Made by a program: the position numbers and the translations under genes. From Formosa sediminum (lineage in GTDB: Bacteria; Bacteroidota; Bacteroidia; Flavobacteriales; Flavobacteriaceae): a stretch of DNA of 64,000 bases. The stretch spans positions 3,870,787 to 3,934,786 of the forward strand of contig NZ_CP041637.1 of NCBI RefSeq assembly GCF_007197735.1, read 5' to 3'. Under the pieces are notes generated by a model. That model was given only the letters and a program-made list of their open reading frames with translations. It was not told the origin of the DNA and did no database searches. Below are positions 45,191-54,603 of this stretch, piece by piece; position 1 is the stretch's first letter; every line of letters starts with the position of its first letter.

Positions 45191-46189
45191 TTAAAAAAAT
45201 AATTCAGGGAATTCACGAGCTGCATCTTTTTTTAAGATATGAATGCTAATAAATGATTTTAAAAATCCAAAACCATAACCTCCAAATTGTATTAATATAG
45301 CTGGCACAGATAATATCGCAACCATAATATCTCTTGACTGTATAAGTGATAAAAAAAATGCTGCTAAAAAGTACAAAATATAGCCCAGTAAAAACCACTC
45401 AAAATGAAATATAAATGATGCAATCGCTACTAACAGTCCTAGCATAAAAAGAGTAGGAAACCAATACGTTAATTTTGCTGTTTTAGGATGCCATGCATTT
45501 AAAATGGGGCGTACTTTGCCAAATTTATTTACTTGTGTATAGAATTTAGACCACGAAATGCGGCGTTTATGGTACACAAAAGCTTCAGGAATTAATTTTG
45601 TTTTAAAACCTAATTTCCATAACCTTATTGATAAATCAGGATCTTCTCCAGGATGTATTGTTCCAAATCCTTTTGAGGCATGAAAAGCCTCTTTGGACAA
45701 TCCCATATTAAAACTTCTAGGTTGAAATTTACCTACTTGTTTTTTATTGCCCCGAATACCACCTGTAGTTATAAACGAAGTCATAGAAAAATTAATCGCT
45801 TTTTGTAATTTAGTGAATGAGGCATCTGCAGCATCTGGACCACCAAAACAATCTACATATTCTGAACTTAAACTAGCATTAACTGCATGTAAATATTCCG
45901 AAGGTAACACACAATCAGAATCTAAAATTATAAAGTAGTTGCCTTTTGCCTTTTCCATACCAAAATTTCTAGAATCTCCTGGACCAGAATTTTCTTTATA
46001 GAAATAAGCGATGTTCAATTGATCTTTAAACGTTTTAATTACAGCTTCAGAAGTCTGTTTAGAACCATCTTCAACAATTACAATTTCAAACTGTAAAGAT
46101 GTTTTTAAGTTTAAAAAACTAATAAGCAGTTCCTCAATTTCATCGGGACGATTATATACAGGAATAATAAAAGAATACTTTAAGTGCAT
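45191..46189 (-). CDS. Family 2 glycosyltransferase with C-terminal membrane segments
   Basis: 332 aa from the ATG at 46189 (MHLKYSFIIPVYNRPDEI). The longer frame begins with a TTG that is part of the -7 box and is rejected. The GT-A fold has FIIPVYNRPDEIEELL, IVIVEDGS, the metal-binding ILDSDCVLP, and GFGTIHPGEDPDLSIRLWKLG. Two or three hydrophobic segments follow (LFMLGLLVAIASFIF; LLGYILYFLAAFFLSLI). It is probably an inner-membrane enzyme transferring a sugar to a lipid or polysaccharide acceptor; donor and acceptor are unknown. It heads a run with the YbbR-like gene and coaE. Confidence 0.9.
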   Translation of the reverse strand: MHLKYSFIIPVYNRPDEIEELLISFLNLKTSLQFEIVIVEDGSKQTSEAVIKTFKDQLNIAYFYKENSGPGDSRNFGMEKAKGNYFIILDSDCVLPSEYLHAVNASLSSEYVDCFGGPDAADASFTKLQKAINFSMTSFITTGGIRGNKKQVGKFQPRSFNMGLSKEAFHASKGFGTIHPGEDPDLSIRLWKLGFKTKLIPEAFVYHKRRISWSKFYTQVNKFGKVRPILNAWHPKTAKLTYWFPTLFMLGLLVAIASFIFHFEWFLLGYILYFLAAFFLSLIQSRDIMVAILSVPAILIQFGGYGFGFLKSFISIHILKKDAAREFPELFF

Positions 46190-46192
46190 ACA

Positions 46193-46200
46193 CAAATGTA
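46193..46200 (-). promoter_or_regulatory. -7 box (TACATTTG) immediately before the glycosyltransferase gene
   Basis: On the minus strand the box is followed by only 3 nt before the ATG at 46189, suggesting a leaderless transcript for the glycosyltransferase-YbbR-coaE run. Confidence 0.5.
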
Positions 46201-46210
46201 ATTAAATGCA

Positions 46211-46246
46211 TAAAAAAAGCCACCTTTTTTAGGCGGCTTTTAAAAG
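46211..46246 (-). terminator. fabI terminator
   Basis: On the minus strand aaagccgcc pairs with ggtggcttt (one G-U pair) around a 7-8-base A-rich loop, followed by a T run. It lies about 20 bp beyond the fabI stop and just upstream of the glycosyltransferase promoter. Confidence 0.85.
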
Positions 46247-46263
46247 ACGTAATAAGTCTAAAT

Positions 46264-47088
46264 TTATTCTTTTTTTGAAGCTACAAATGTTTCCATTACT
46301 TGATCGCTAACTCCCATATTACTAAATCCACCATCGTTGTAAAGGTTTTGTAATGTTACTCGTTTGGTTAAATCACTAAACATTGCAACTGTATAATTAG
46401 CACAATCTGCAGCGGTTGCGTTACCAAGTGGCGACATCTGATCTGCATAGGCAATAAAACCATCAAAACCTTTTACACCACTACCTGCGGTTGTAGGTGT
46501 TGGAGATTGAGAAATTGTATTTACTCTTACTTTTTTATCTTTACCGAAAAAATATCCAAAACTACGAGCAACACTCTCTAAATACGCTTTATTATCTGCC
46601 ATGTCGTTATAGTCTGGAAACACGCGTTGTGCTGCCATATAAGATAAAGCAACAATACTTCCCCACTCATTCATTGCATCTGCTTTGTAAAGGGTTTGCA
46701 TAACTTTATGAAAAGACATTGCAGAAACATCTGTACCTTTTTGAGTAAATGCGTAATTCTGGTCTGTATAGTGATTACCTTTTCTTACATTGATAGACAT
46801 ACCAATAGAATGTAGAACGAAATCAATTTTTCCTCCTAAAATCTCCATAGATTTTTCTACTAGATTTTGTAAATCTTCTACAGAAGTTGCATCTGCAGGG
46901 ATAATTTGAGAACCTGTTTTTTCTGCAAGTTCATTAATTTGTCCCATACGCATTGCAACAGGTGCATTTGTTAAAACAAAAGTTCCGCCTTCTTCATGAA
47001 CACGCTCTGCCGTTTTCCATGCTATAGAGTTTTCATCTAATGCACCAAAAATGATTCCTTTTTTTCCTTTTAGTAAATTGTATGACAT
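46264..47088 (-). CDS. fabI: Enoyl-[acyl-carrier-protein] reductase (NADH)
   Basis: A 274-aa short-chain dehydrogenase that catalyses the last reduction of each fatty-acid elongation cycle. The N-terminal nucleotide-binding segment reads IIFGALDENSIAWKTAERV. The catalytic Tyr and Lys are preserved in FPDYNDMADNKAYLESVARS at the usual spacing of seven, after VALSYMAAQR. The substrate-loop region TPTTAGSGVKGFDGF follows. Length is normal. It is a single gene with its own terminator. The assignment is firm. Confidence 0.95.
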   Translation of the reverse strand: MSYNLLKGKKGIIFGALDENSIAWKTAERVHEEGGTFVLTNAPVAMRMGQINELAEKTGSQIIPADATSVEDLQNLVEKSMEILGGKIDFVLHSIGMSINVRKGNHYTDQNYAFTQKGTDVSAMSFHKVMQTLYKADAMNEWGSIVALSYMAAQRVFPDYNDMADNKAYLESVARSFGYFFGKDKKVRVNTISQSPTPTTAGSGVKGFDGFIAYADQMSPLGNATAADCANYTVAMFSDLTKRVTLQNLYNDGGFSNMGVSDQVMETFVASKKE

Positions 47089-47236
47089 ATTTTAATTCTT
47101 ATTTTTTGTGTAATTACAGCGAATTATCTGAGGGCGTAAAGTTATAAAAACTTTTTATTCTATTATTAAATCGTTTGTAGTATTAATAGCTTGTTTGTTT
47201 CTTATATTCCCTTTATAATATTCGTTTAAAACAATA

Positions 47237-48889
47237 TTAATGTAATAATTGTTTTGCGTGAGCAATTGCAGAACTAGACAATTCTAATCCTCCTAACATT
47301 TGTGCAATTTCTACTACACGATCTTCTCCTTCTATAACTATTAAATTTGTAGTTGTAACCTGATTAACATCTTCTTTATACACTTTTAAATGTGTATCTC
47401 CTTTAGCTGCAACTTGAGGTAAATGTGTAATGGCAAACACTTGCATGCTTGAACTCATTTGTTTCATTATCATTCCCATTTTATTAGAAATTTCTCCAGA
47501 AACTCCAGTGTCAATCTCATCAAACATAATGGTTGGTAACTGCATATATTTAGATAACACCGATTTTATAGCAAGCATAATTCTGGATAATTCACCACCT
47601 GATGCGGCTTTATTTAACGGTTTAAATGTTCCGCCTTTATTTGCCGAAAACAAAAAATTTAAATCGTCTTTACCATTAGCATAGAATTCTGTAGCCACAC
47701 CTAAAGTAATTTCAAACTGTGCATTTGGCATACCTAAATCTGCTAGTAAGGTTTCTAATTGCGATTTTAAGGTTGGAATTACCGCGTTTCGTTTGGTATG
47801 AATTGTTTTAGCTAATGTGTTTAAAGTCTTCTCTACCTTACTGATTTCAGTTTTTAACTTCCCAATATTTTTATCGAGATTTTCAGTGATACCAACTTTT
47901 TCATCTAAAGCGTTTTGTATGACTATCAATTCTGAAATTTCAGAAACTAAGTGTTTTTTCTTCAGATTATGAAGTAATTGCAATCTGTTATTGACAAACT
48001 CTAAACGGTTTGGATCGGCTTCTAATGCATCTTCAGAGGCTTCAATTTCTGTAAAAATATCGTAGAGTTCAATTAAACTACTGTCTATTCTATCGTATAA
48101 TTCTTTATATTTTTGAGAGAATGAAGCAATCTTATTAAAATTAGATTTTATTTCAGTAAGAATAGCTAAACCACCAATTTGTTCATCACTTAATAATTGA
48201 TGTGAGGCGGCAATTTTTTCTTTTATAGCTTCAATATTATCGAGCGTTTCATATTCTTCTTCTAAAGATTCAAACTCACCTTCCACCAATTTAGCATCTA
48301 TTAATTCTTGTAATAAGAATGAATTATATTCATGCTCTTTATTAGCTTCTGCCTGAAAATCCAGCAATTTCTTTAATTCTTTTTTAAGAGATTTATAATC
48401 TTTTAATTTTGCTTTGTATTCTGTTAAAGGCTCTTCAATCTTAGCCAAAGCATCAATCACCTGAAACTGAAATGCATCATCTGTAAGTTGCATGGTTTGG
48501 TGTTGGGAATGTATATCGATTAAACGTTCGCCTAACACCTGTAGACTACTAACGGTTACTGGTGTATCGTTAACAAAGGCACGTGATTTACCTGAAGGTA
48601 AAATTTCGCGTCTAATAATTGTTTGAGGTTCGTAATCGAGATCTTCCTGTTGGTAAACAGATTTGAGTTGATATTTTGAGACATCAAACACGGCTTCGAT
48701 AATACATTTCTGAGTATTGTCTTTTAAAGACGATAAATCTGCGCGTTTTCCTAATATTAATGATAAAGCGCCTAATAAAATAGATTTACCCGCTCCGGTT
48801 TCTCCCGTAATAATCGTGAAACCAGTATTAAAATTTGCCTGTAAATCATCGATTAAGGCATAGTTTTTTATAGATAAAGATGTTAGCAA
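47237..48889 (-). CDS. recN: DNA repair protein RecN (TTG start)
   Basis: A 550-aa SMC-like ATPase involved in double-strand-break repair. Walker A is TGETGAGKSILLGAL. Coiled-coil arms span about residues 150-380. The C-terminal ABC signature is AASGGELSRIMLAIKSV, followed by Walker B PTIMFDEIDTGVSGE and the switch region FAITHLPQVAAKGD. The conserved N-terminus LTSLSIKNYALIDDL directly follows a TTG at 48889. Between this TTG and the in-frame TGA 30 bp upstream there is no ATG or GTG, so TTG is the start. It ends the run that begins with the DUF6913-like gene, or has its own -7-like TATCTTTG at 48918-48925. Confidence 0.95.
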   Translation of the reverse strand: MLTSLSIKNYALIDDLQANFNTGFTIITGETGAGKSILLGALSLILGKRADLSSLKDNTQKCIIEAVFDVSKYQLKSVYQQEDLDYEPQTIIRREILPSGKSRAFVNDTPVTVSSLQVLGERLIDIHSQHQTMQLTDDAFQFQVIDALAKIEEPLTEYKAKLKDYKSLKKELKKLLDFQAEANKEHEYNSFLLQELIDAKLVEGEFESLEEEYETLDNIEAIKEKIAASHQLLSDEQIGGLAILTEIKSNFNKIASFSQKYKELYDRIDSSLIELYDIFTEIEASEDALEADPNRLEFVNNRLQLLHNLKKKHLVSEISELIVIQNALDEKVGITENLDKNIGKLKTEISKVEKTLNTLAKTIHTKRNAVIPTLKSQLETLLADLGMPNAQFEITLGVATEFYANGKDDLNFLFSANKGGTFKPLNKAASGGELSRIMLAIKSVLSKYMQLPTIMFDEIDTGVSGEISNKMGMIMKQMSSSMQVFAITHLPQVAAKGDTHLKVYKEDVNQVTTTNLIVIEGEDRVVEIAQMLGGLELSSSAIAHAKQLLH

Positions 48890-48917
48890 TGTAATGAGGT
48901 GCTTAAAATTTGTGAAT

Positions 48918-48925
48918 CAAAGATA
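48918..48925 (-). promoter_or_regulatory. -7-like box (TATCTTTG) upstream of recN
   Basis: The minus-strand match to TANNTTTG ends 28 nt before the TTG start at 48889, in the 59-bp gap between the DUF4835 gene and recN. It allows separate recN expression, for example under damage; no -33 element was found. Confidence 0.35.
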
Positions 48926-48948
48926 ATTTAGATTTAAGTCGGAATCAA

Positions 48949-49836
48949 TTAAAACTTAATATTTCTCCATTTGCTAGAATATGTAGGAGCAATATTGTTT
49001 AAAATATCTAAAAAGTTGGCAACATTAACACTTGGTCCGTCTGAAAATGCACTTTCAATTTCGTCACTTTTAGCATCGAAAAATACACGTAACAAATAAG
49101 AATTAGGTCTTCTATTATTCATTACTTGAAATTCACTTACTGCTTTAACTATAGCCTCTTTACCCGCTTTTACATCTGTGCTCATTTGGTCTAAACCTTC
49201 ACGATGATAGTTGTACATAACCGTTCTAAACTCTTTATATGTTGGAGATAACAGATTGTCTATTAATACAAATCTAGATTGAGAACCATCTTCCAATTTC
49301 CAACCTTTATATCCCTCTTGCTGTGAATAATTAACAATAGTTTGTGCTTGTTTTAAATACTCATCTCCACCTTCTAACTCAAATGTATCGGCATCTAAAC
49401 CTAGAATAATATAAATGTGGAATGCTAAAACCGAAATTAAGTTAGACTCGTATTGATTAGCGCTAAAGTTTAAATTTTCGAACTCTGCATATTTAAATGA
49501 AAAGTTTTTATCGTTATAATTATAAACAGGTGTGGTATAAGATGAGCCGTAAACAGGTCTTGTAGATTGTACTTGGAGCGTGGCATTAAAGGAATCATTA
49601 TTGTAATTATTTACAATAATCATCATACTACAATTAATGCGTTCGTTTATTTTAAACCCTCTGGCAGTCCAAGTTTTATTATTTACAAATTCTGTAAGTT
49701 GCTTTTCTAAAGTCTTAAATACCTGAACATTTTGATTTCCTGTTTGATCTGCATTTACAACAATCTTGCAGTTTAATTCTTGAGCGTAAAAACTCATAGA
49801 AACAGAAAAAAATAGAACAGTTAAGAAATTACGCAT
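48949..49836 (-). CDS. DUF4835 family exported protein
   Basis: A 295-aa protein with a signal peptide (TVLFFSVSMSFYAQ). It matches the DUF4835 family of Bacteroidota: ELNCKIVVNADQTGNQNVQV at the mature start, then TWTARGFKINERINCSMMI, the ILGLDADTFELEGGDEYLKQ segment and the C-terminal RVFFDAKSDEIESAFSDG. No enzymatic motif is visible. The gene overlaps coaBC by 8 bp and belongs to the conserved run coaBC-DUF4835-recN. It is probably periplasmic; the function is unknown. Confidence 0.88.
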   Translation of the reverse strand: MRNFLTVLFFSVSMSFYAQELNCKIVVNADQTGNQNVQVFKTLEKQLTEFVNNKTWTARGFKINERINCSMMIIVNNYNNDSFNATLQVQSTRPVYGSSYTTPVYNYNDKNFSFKYAEFENLNFSANQYESNLISVLAFHIYIILGLDADTFELEGGDEYLKQAQTIVNYSQQEGYKGWKLEDGSQSRFVLIDNLLSPTYKEFRTVMYNYHREGLDQMSTDVKAGKEAIVKAVSEFQVMNNRRPNSYLLRVFFDAKSDEIESAFSDGPSVNVANFLDILNNIAPTYSSKWRNIKF

Positions 49837-51040
49837 GTAGTTTATTTAATATATCATTAAAAATATCTTGAGCCACTTCGGCTTTAGACTTTAAATTAAA
49901 TTCTGTAATGCATTCTTGAGCATCAATAAGTGTAATTTTATTAGTATTTGACTTAAACCCAGCTCCGGCATCGTTTAAAGAATTTAAAACAATAAGATCT
50001 AAATTTTTACGCTTTAATTTACCTTTTGCATGTTCCAACTCATTATTTGTTTCTAAAGCAAAACCTACTAAAAACTGATCTGATTTTATTGCTCCTAAAG
50101 AGGCTAAAACATCTTTTGTCTTCTCTAGTTCTAATGTTAACGCAGAATCGTCCTTTTTTATTTTCTGAAGTGCCACTTCTTTTGGTTTATAGTCTGCAAC
50201 AGCAGCAGCACAAATAGCTATATCTGTATCTTTAAAGTACAAATGTGCTTGCTCGTACATGTCTTGTGCGCTTATTATAGGAATAATATTAACAGCACTA
50301 TGCTGAAGTGATTGATTTGTTGGACCTGAAATTAAAGTTACCTCAGCACCAAGGTTTGCAGCTGTTTTAGCAAGTTCGAACCCCATTTTGCCACTTGAAT
50401 GGTTTCCTATAAAACGCACAGGATCTATAGCTTCGTAAGTTGGTCCAGCTGTAATCATTACTTTTTTCCCATATAAAGGTAAGTTTCCTAAAATATGGTT
50501 TTCAATAAACAACACTATATCTTCAGGCTCAGCCATTCGTCCTTCGCCTACTAAACCACTGGCTAACTCTCCTGAAGTTGCAGGAATCATTATATTACCA
50601 AAGTCTTGTAAGGTTTTAAAAGATTGAGCTGTAGAGGGATGCTTATACATATCTAAATCCATTGCAGGTGCAAAATACACTGGACATTTAGCAGAAAGGT
50701 ATGTTGCAAGCAATAAATTATCGCAAGTACCATTTGCCATTTTAGACATGGTATTTGCTGTTGCAGGCGCAATGACAAATAGATCTGCCCACAAGCCTAA
50801 TTCTACATGACTATTCCAGACTGCACTTTCATCCTCTTCATTATAAAATGAAGTAACCACAGGATGTTTAGATAATGTAGATAATGTTAGGGGCGTTACA
50901 AAATCAATAGAAGCAGGTGTCATGACAACTTTAACGTCTGCACCTGCTTTTATAAATAATCTTACTAAAGAAGCTGTCTTGTAAGCCGCTATACCAGCAC
51001 TAATGCCTAACAGTATCTTTTTGCCGCTTAATATAGACAT
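49829..51040 (-). CDS. coaBC: Bifunctional phosphopantothenoylcysteine decarboxylase / phosphopantothenate-cysteine ligase
   Basis: A 403-aa enzyme for two successive steps of CoA synthesis. The N-terminal CoaC flavoprotein domain begins KKILLGISAGIAAYKTASLV, has the catalytic histidine in NSHVELGLWAD, and contains APATANTMSKMANGTCDNLL. The C-terminal CoaB domain begins near residue 190 with MITAGPTYEAIDPVRFIGNH, then SSGKMGFELA, and carries the AAVADYKP and KTKDVLASLG segments. It lies 11 bp after rpoZ and overlaps the DUF4835 gene by 8 bp. Confidence 0.96.
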   Translation of the reverse strand: MSILSGKKILLGISAGIAAYKTASLVRLFIKAGADVKVVMTPASIDFVTPLTLSTLSKHPVVTSFYNEEDESAVWNSHVELGLWADLFVIAPATANTMSKMANGTCDNLLLATYLSAKCPVYFAPAMDLDMYKHPSTAQSFKTLQDFGNIMIPATSGELASGLVGEGRMAEPEDIVLFIENHILGNLPLYGKKVMITAGPTYEAIDPVRFIGNHSSGKMGFELAKTAANLGAEVTLISGPTNQSLQHSAVNIIPIISAQDMYEQAHLYFKDTDIAICAAAVADYKPKEVALQKIKKDDSALTLELEKTKDVLASLGAIKSDQFLVGFALETNNELEHAKGKLKRKNLDLIVLNSLNDAGAGFKSNTNKITLIDAQECITEFNLKSKAEVAQDIFNDILNKLHA

Positions 51041-51051
51041 AAGCTTATGTT

Positions 51052-51378
51052 TTACTGAACGTCTTCGTCAGTGTTTCTGTAGTATACTTTGTGGTCTAAC
51101 CACTCTTGCACTGCTAAGGCATGTGGTTTAGGTAATTTTTCGTAGAATTTTGAAACTTCAATTTGTTCTTTATTTTCAAAAATCTCCTCTAAACTGTCAT
51201 TATACGTTGCAAATTCTTCTAATTTTTCAATTAGTTCCTTTTTAATCTCAGTGTTAATCTGGTCTGCACGTCTAGAAATAATAGAAATAGCTTCATAGAT
51301 ATTTCCTGTTGGTTCATCAACTTTATTCTTATTGTACGTTACTGTACTTAAAGGCGCATTAATTTTTTTTAAATCCAT
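51052..51378 (-). CDS. rpoZ: DNA-directed RNA polymerase omega subunit, Bacteroidota type
   Basis: A 108-aa RpoZ/RPB6-like protein that aids assembly of the beta-prime subunit. The core omega motif is NIYEAISIISRRADQINTEI, where proteobacterial omega has the A-x-x-R-A-x-Q pattern. The N-terminal lead KKINAPLSTVTYNKNKVDEP and the C-terminal LAVQEWLDHKVYYRNTD are specific to Bacteroidota. It lies 4 bp after bamD and 11 bp before coaBC, a gene order typical of this phylum. Confidence 0.9.
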   Translation of the reverse strand: MDLKKINAPLSTVTYNKNKVDEPTGNIYEAISIISRRADQINTEIKKELIEKLEEFATYNDSLEEIFENKEQIEVSKFYEKLPKPHALAVQEWLDHKVYYRNTDEDVQ

Positions 51379-51382
51379 TATA

Positions 51383-52183
51383 TTAACTTTTAGTGCTGTA
51401 TTTTTTTAATTCTTCTTCTATTGCTTCATGTTTAGAACCTGCTTCTTCTAGAAATTGAGTATCTGCATACCCTTTTATAAGATCAAAATAGTAATTATTA
51501 GCGGATTCTAATCGTTCTTGTTTCTTACGCTCAATACTATACATTGCTAATTGATATGCCGAATCGAATCTATAATAAAAGGCTTCTTCTCTTAATGCTG
51601 ATCCTGGGAATTCAAATAGAAAATTATCAAACGATTTTATAGATGCTTGATAATCTTGTATAGTGTTGTATTGTTTTGCTATTTCGAATGCTTTACGTTC
51701 TAATTTCGCATCTAACTCTTGGATGTAACCACTAGCTTCACTTAAATACTCTGACTGAGGAAATTGATTAATAAATAATTGTAATTTTTCTATCGCATCT
51801 TTAGTGTCTGATTGGTCTTTACTATACACAGGAGACATTTTATAATAACTCTTAGCCGATAAAAAAGAAGCTTCTTCTAACTTCTCACTATTTGGGTAAG
51901 AATCTGCAAAACGTTCAAATTGGTAACCAGCCACAAAGTAGTCTTTCATACCATAATAAGACTGAGCATACATATACATAAGCTTTTCTGCTTGTGGTTT
52001 ACCTCGGTAACTTGGTACGATTTGAGAGAACAATCTATTTGCTTTAGAAAACTCTCCTTCATTATAAAGTTGTTCTCCTAATTTAAATTTTGCTCCGATG
52101 TCTGTTGCTTTAAGAGTTTTTTGGTATTCACCACATGAACTTAAAACAATAAACGCCAATAAAATGTATAAATATTTCCCCAT
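51383..52183 (-). CDS. bamD: Outer-membrane protein assembly factor BamD
   Basis: A 266-aa lipoprotein of the BAM complex that inserts beta-barrels into the outer membrane. Lipobox Cys is near residue 17 (FIVLSSCGEY). The rest is TPR-like: KFKLGEQLYNEGEFSKANRL, KLMYMYAQSYYGMKDYFVAG and AIEKLQLFINQFPQSEYLSE. Length and order match BamD. A minus-strand -7 box TAATTTTG at 52201-52208 lies 17 nt before the ATG, so bamD-rpoZ-coaBC may have its own promoter although dapA lies upstream on the same strand. Confidence 0.92.
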   Translation of the reverse strand: MGKYLYILLAFIVLSSCGEYQKTLKATDIGAKFKLGEQLYNEGEFSKANRLFSQIVPSYRGKPQAEKLMYMYAQSYYGMKDYFVAGYQFERFADSYPNSEKLEEASFLSAKSYYKMSPVYSKDQSDTKDAIEKLQLFINQFPQSEYLSEASGYIQELDAKLERKAFEIAKQYNTIQDYQASIKSFDNFLFEFPGSALREEAFYYRFDSAYQLAMYSIERKKQERLESANNYYFDLIKGYADTQFLEEAGSKHEAIEEELKKYSTKS

Positions 52184-52200
52184 AGTTTTTTAACAGAATG

Positions 52201-52208
52201 CAAAATTA
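52201..52208 (-). promoter_or_regulatory. -7 box (TAATTTTG) upstream of bamD
   Basis: It lies 17 nt before the bamD ATG in the 178-bp gap after dapA. It is a good TANNTTTG match without an evident -33 TTG. Confidence 0.45.
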
Positions 52209-52361
52209 AGCTATTCTTATTGATTTTAAAAATAATATTTTTCAGCTAAATTAAAGGATGTAATTAGGTTACAATTAGCTTTAAGTATATTTTAACTTTT
52301 AAAATGGTTACTAAAAAACATGCGGTTACTTATTGGGTAAACTCACACGTATTTAAATGTA

Positions 52362-53240
52362 CTAATTAGCAGCAACAAAATCTTTAATTTTAGCTTTCAA
52401 TCCAGCAGTAGCCTCTACTAAAGGCAATCTTACACTAGCGCGACATAACCCTAAAGCTTCGAAAACAGCTTTAATCCCTGAAGGATTATTTTCTTCAAAA
52501 ATAAACCCTATAACATCCATTAACTTGTAATGAATAGCGTAAGCTTCTTTAGCTTTTCCTTCTAAACCTAACTTAATCATTTTAGAAAATTGAGCTGGAA
52601 CAGCTTGCCCTATAACAGAAATAACGCCTGATCCACCTGCTAAAACAACACCTAAAGCTAAGTCATCATCTCCAGAAATAACTAAAAAATCTTCAGGTTT
52701 ATCTTTTAATAACTTTAAATACTGACCAATATTGTTTCCTGCTTCTTTTACAGCTACTATATTTTTAAAGTCTTTAGCTAATCTAATCGTGGTTTCAGGT
52801 AGCATGTTTGATGCTGTTCTTCCAGGAACATTATATAAAATAACAGAAACAGGACAAGCTTCAGACACTGCTTTAAAATGCTGATAAATACCCTCTTGTG
52901 TTGGCTTACTATAATATGGAGATACTGAAAGTATGGCTTCAAAAGGTGTTAAATCTGTAGTTTTAATCTCTTCTATTACAACTGCGGTATTATTACCACC
53001 TATACCTAAAACTAAAGGTACTCTTCCATTATTAGCTTTACAAATGGTTTGTATTATAGTTTCCTTTTCTGCTTTAGTTACAGTTACACTTTCTCCTGTG
53101 GTACCCATTATTACTAAATAATTGGTTCCGTTTTCAATATTAAAATTAACAATTTGTGTTAATGCGTCGTGATCTACAGTAAGATCTTCCTTAAAAGGTG
53201 TAACCAGAGCAACTCCAGTACCTATTAATTTATTATTCAT
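52362..53240 (-). CDS. dapA: 4-hydroxy-tetrahydrodipicolinate synthase
   Basis: A 292-aa class I aldolase condensing pyruvate with aspartate semialdehyde, the first committed step to lysine and diaminopimelate. Motifs: [17 protein letters not shown], the substrate-binding [15 protein letters not shown], the catalytic tyrosine in [13 protein letters not shown], and the Schiff-base lysine in [13 protein letters not shown]. Length is normal. It begins 4 bp after the DUF6913-like gene. Confidence 0.96.
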   Translation of the reverse strand: MNNKLIGTGVALVTPFKEDLTVDHDALTQIVNFNIENGTNYLVIMGTTGESVTVTKAEKETIIQTICKANNGRVPLVLGIGGNNTAVVIEEIKTTDLTPFEAILSVSPYYSKPTQEGIYQHFKAVSEACPVSVILYNVPGRTASNMLPETTIRLAKDFKNIVAVKEAGNNIGQYLKLLKDKPEDFLVISGDDDLALGVVLAGGSGVISVIGQAVPAQFSKMIKLGLEGKAKEAYAIHYKLMDVIGFIFEENNPSGIKAVFEALGLCRASVRLPLVEATAGLKAKIKDFVAAN

Positions 53241-53244
53241 CTTT

Positions 53245-53763
53245 TTAAATTCTTTTTAATATACTTAAGTACTTTAAAAGTTCACTTTTAAAGACTTCTA
53301 TGGCTCCCTGATTTATATTTAAAATTAAATCGTTTAACCGTGGTTCTTCTTGTAATACCCCAATTTTAAAATCTGCTTTTGTAGCTGCGGTTAACAGTTT
53401 TAAATCTAAATTATCAACAAAATAATAGCTAATTAAAGCATCAAACTTAGTCTCTAAAAACAACTCCAATTCGGGATTTTTAATACTTCCTCCCCAGCCA
53501 ATATCATTAGCCGTATAAATTGGATATCCAGCATCTATTTTAGCTTCTGCTGCTGCTGTAAACGCAATTATTTTAAAACTATTGGGTTTAATATTTAAAA
53601 GTTTAGATATAGGCTCTATAGCTTCAATACTAGAAATCTCATCAATATTTAATATAACTCCCAAACTTTCAATACGTTTAGAAGCACTAGAAATCTTACG
53701 ATTTACCAACAATTTATTAAAATACTTTTTATTAGATTTTTCCTTAAAACCTTTTAAAATCAT
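53245..53763 (-). CDS. DUF6913-like conserved protein
   Basis: A 172-aa cytoplasmic protein with no signal peptide or transmembrane segment. It starts [19 protein letters not shown] and includes [38 protein letters not shown] and [20 protein letters not shown]. This matches small proteins found directly before dapA in many Flavobacteriaceae (DUF6913, assigned from memory). No catalytic motif is seen. The 4-bp gap to dapA implies co-transcription. A -7 box TACATTTG lies 18 nt upstream on the minus strand (53782-53789). Confidence 0.7.
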   Translation of the reverse strand: MILKGFKEKSNKKYFNKLLVNRKISSASKRIESLGVILNIDEISSIEAIEPISKLLNIKPNSFKIIAFTAAAEAKIDAGYPIYTANDIGWGGSIKNPELELFLETKFDALISYYFVDNLDLKLLTAATKADFKIGVLQEEPRLNDLILNINQGAIEVFKSELLKYLSILKRI

Positions 53764-53781
53764 TTATCTTTAAACTTTTTG

Positions 53782-53789
53782 CAAATGTA
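53782..53789 (-). promoter_or_regulatory. -7 box (TACATTTG) of the DUF6913-dapA run
   Basis: A minus-strand match to TANNTTTG, 18 nt before the start codon at 53763, in the 69-bp divergent gap shared with the 5'-nucleotidase pair. No -33 TTG is seen. Confidence 0.45.
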
Positions 53790-53832
53790 GAAAAACTATA
53801 ACCATACTTCAGTAAAATTTATAAGTTTAATT

Positions 53833-54591
53833 ATGATTTTTAAACAATTCATGATTTGCACCTGCCTAGTATTATTGGTAAGCTGTAAAACAAAGACGTT
53901 AAATCTAACAAAAATTGAAGGTAAACAAATTCAGATTTCAGAAGAATTACCCCCAAATCAAGATCTCATAGACTTTATTAAACCCTATCACGATCATGTT
54001 GTAAGTACTCTAGACAGCACGTTAGCTTATGCTCCAGAAACTTACAATAAAAACGATGGAACATTTAATACCGCTATAGGTAATTTTATGGCAGATGTGG
54101 TTTACGAACAAGCCAATCCTATCTTCAAAAGCAGAACTGGTCAAGATATAGACTTTGTTTTACTTAACAAAGGCGGTATTCGCGCCCCTATTTCTAAAGG
54201 AAATATTACTTCTAGAACAGCGTACGAAATAATGCCTTTTGAAAACAGTATTATTGTTGCTGCTATTAAAGGCACACAGGTAAATAAAGCCTTAAATTAT
54301 TTAAGTAAGTCTAAAACCGCACACCCTGTATCTAAATTAAAGTTAGTAATAAATTCTGATTTTGACATAGTTGAAGCATCAGTTAAAGGGCAAAAAATCG
54401 ATGATAACAGAACGTACTTTGTCGCAACCAATGATTATTTATACAATGGTGGAGATAATATGACCTTTTTCAAACCTAACGATACAGCTTACGTTTTAAA
54501 TTATAAACTAAGAAATGCTTTTATTGATTATTTTACAAAAGTAGATACTATTAATCCGATGATAGACGACAGATTTATCCAAATACAATAA
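53833..54591 (+). CDS. 5'-nucleotidase C-terminal (substrate-binding) domain lipoprotein
   Basis: A 252-aa lipoprotein (LVLLVSCKTKT, Cys near residue 18). The whole mature region is the 5'-nucleotidase C-terminal domain: FNTAIGNFMADVVYEQANP, the family NKGGIRAPISKGNIT, and YFVATNDYLYNGGDNMTFFK. In a complete UshA-type enzyme this domain binds the nucleoside and follows the metallophosphatase domain. Here it is a separate gene placed 12 bp before the metallophosphatase gene, so the two probably work together as a split enzyme. Confidence 0.9.
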   Translation: MIFKQFMICTCLVLLVSCKTKTLNLTKIEGKQIQISEELPPNQDLIDFIKPYHDHVVSTLDSTLAYAPETYNKNDGTFNTAIGNFMADVVYEQANPIFKSRTGQDIDFVLLNKGGIRAPISKGNITSRTAYEIMPFENSIIVAAIKGTQVNKALNYLSKSKTAHPVSKLKLVINSDFDIVEASVKGQKIDDNRTYFVATNDYLYNGGDNMTFFKPNDTAYVLNYKLRNAFIDYFTKVDTINPMIDDRFIQIQ

Positions 54592-54603
54592 ATTTTAAAC
54601 GTT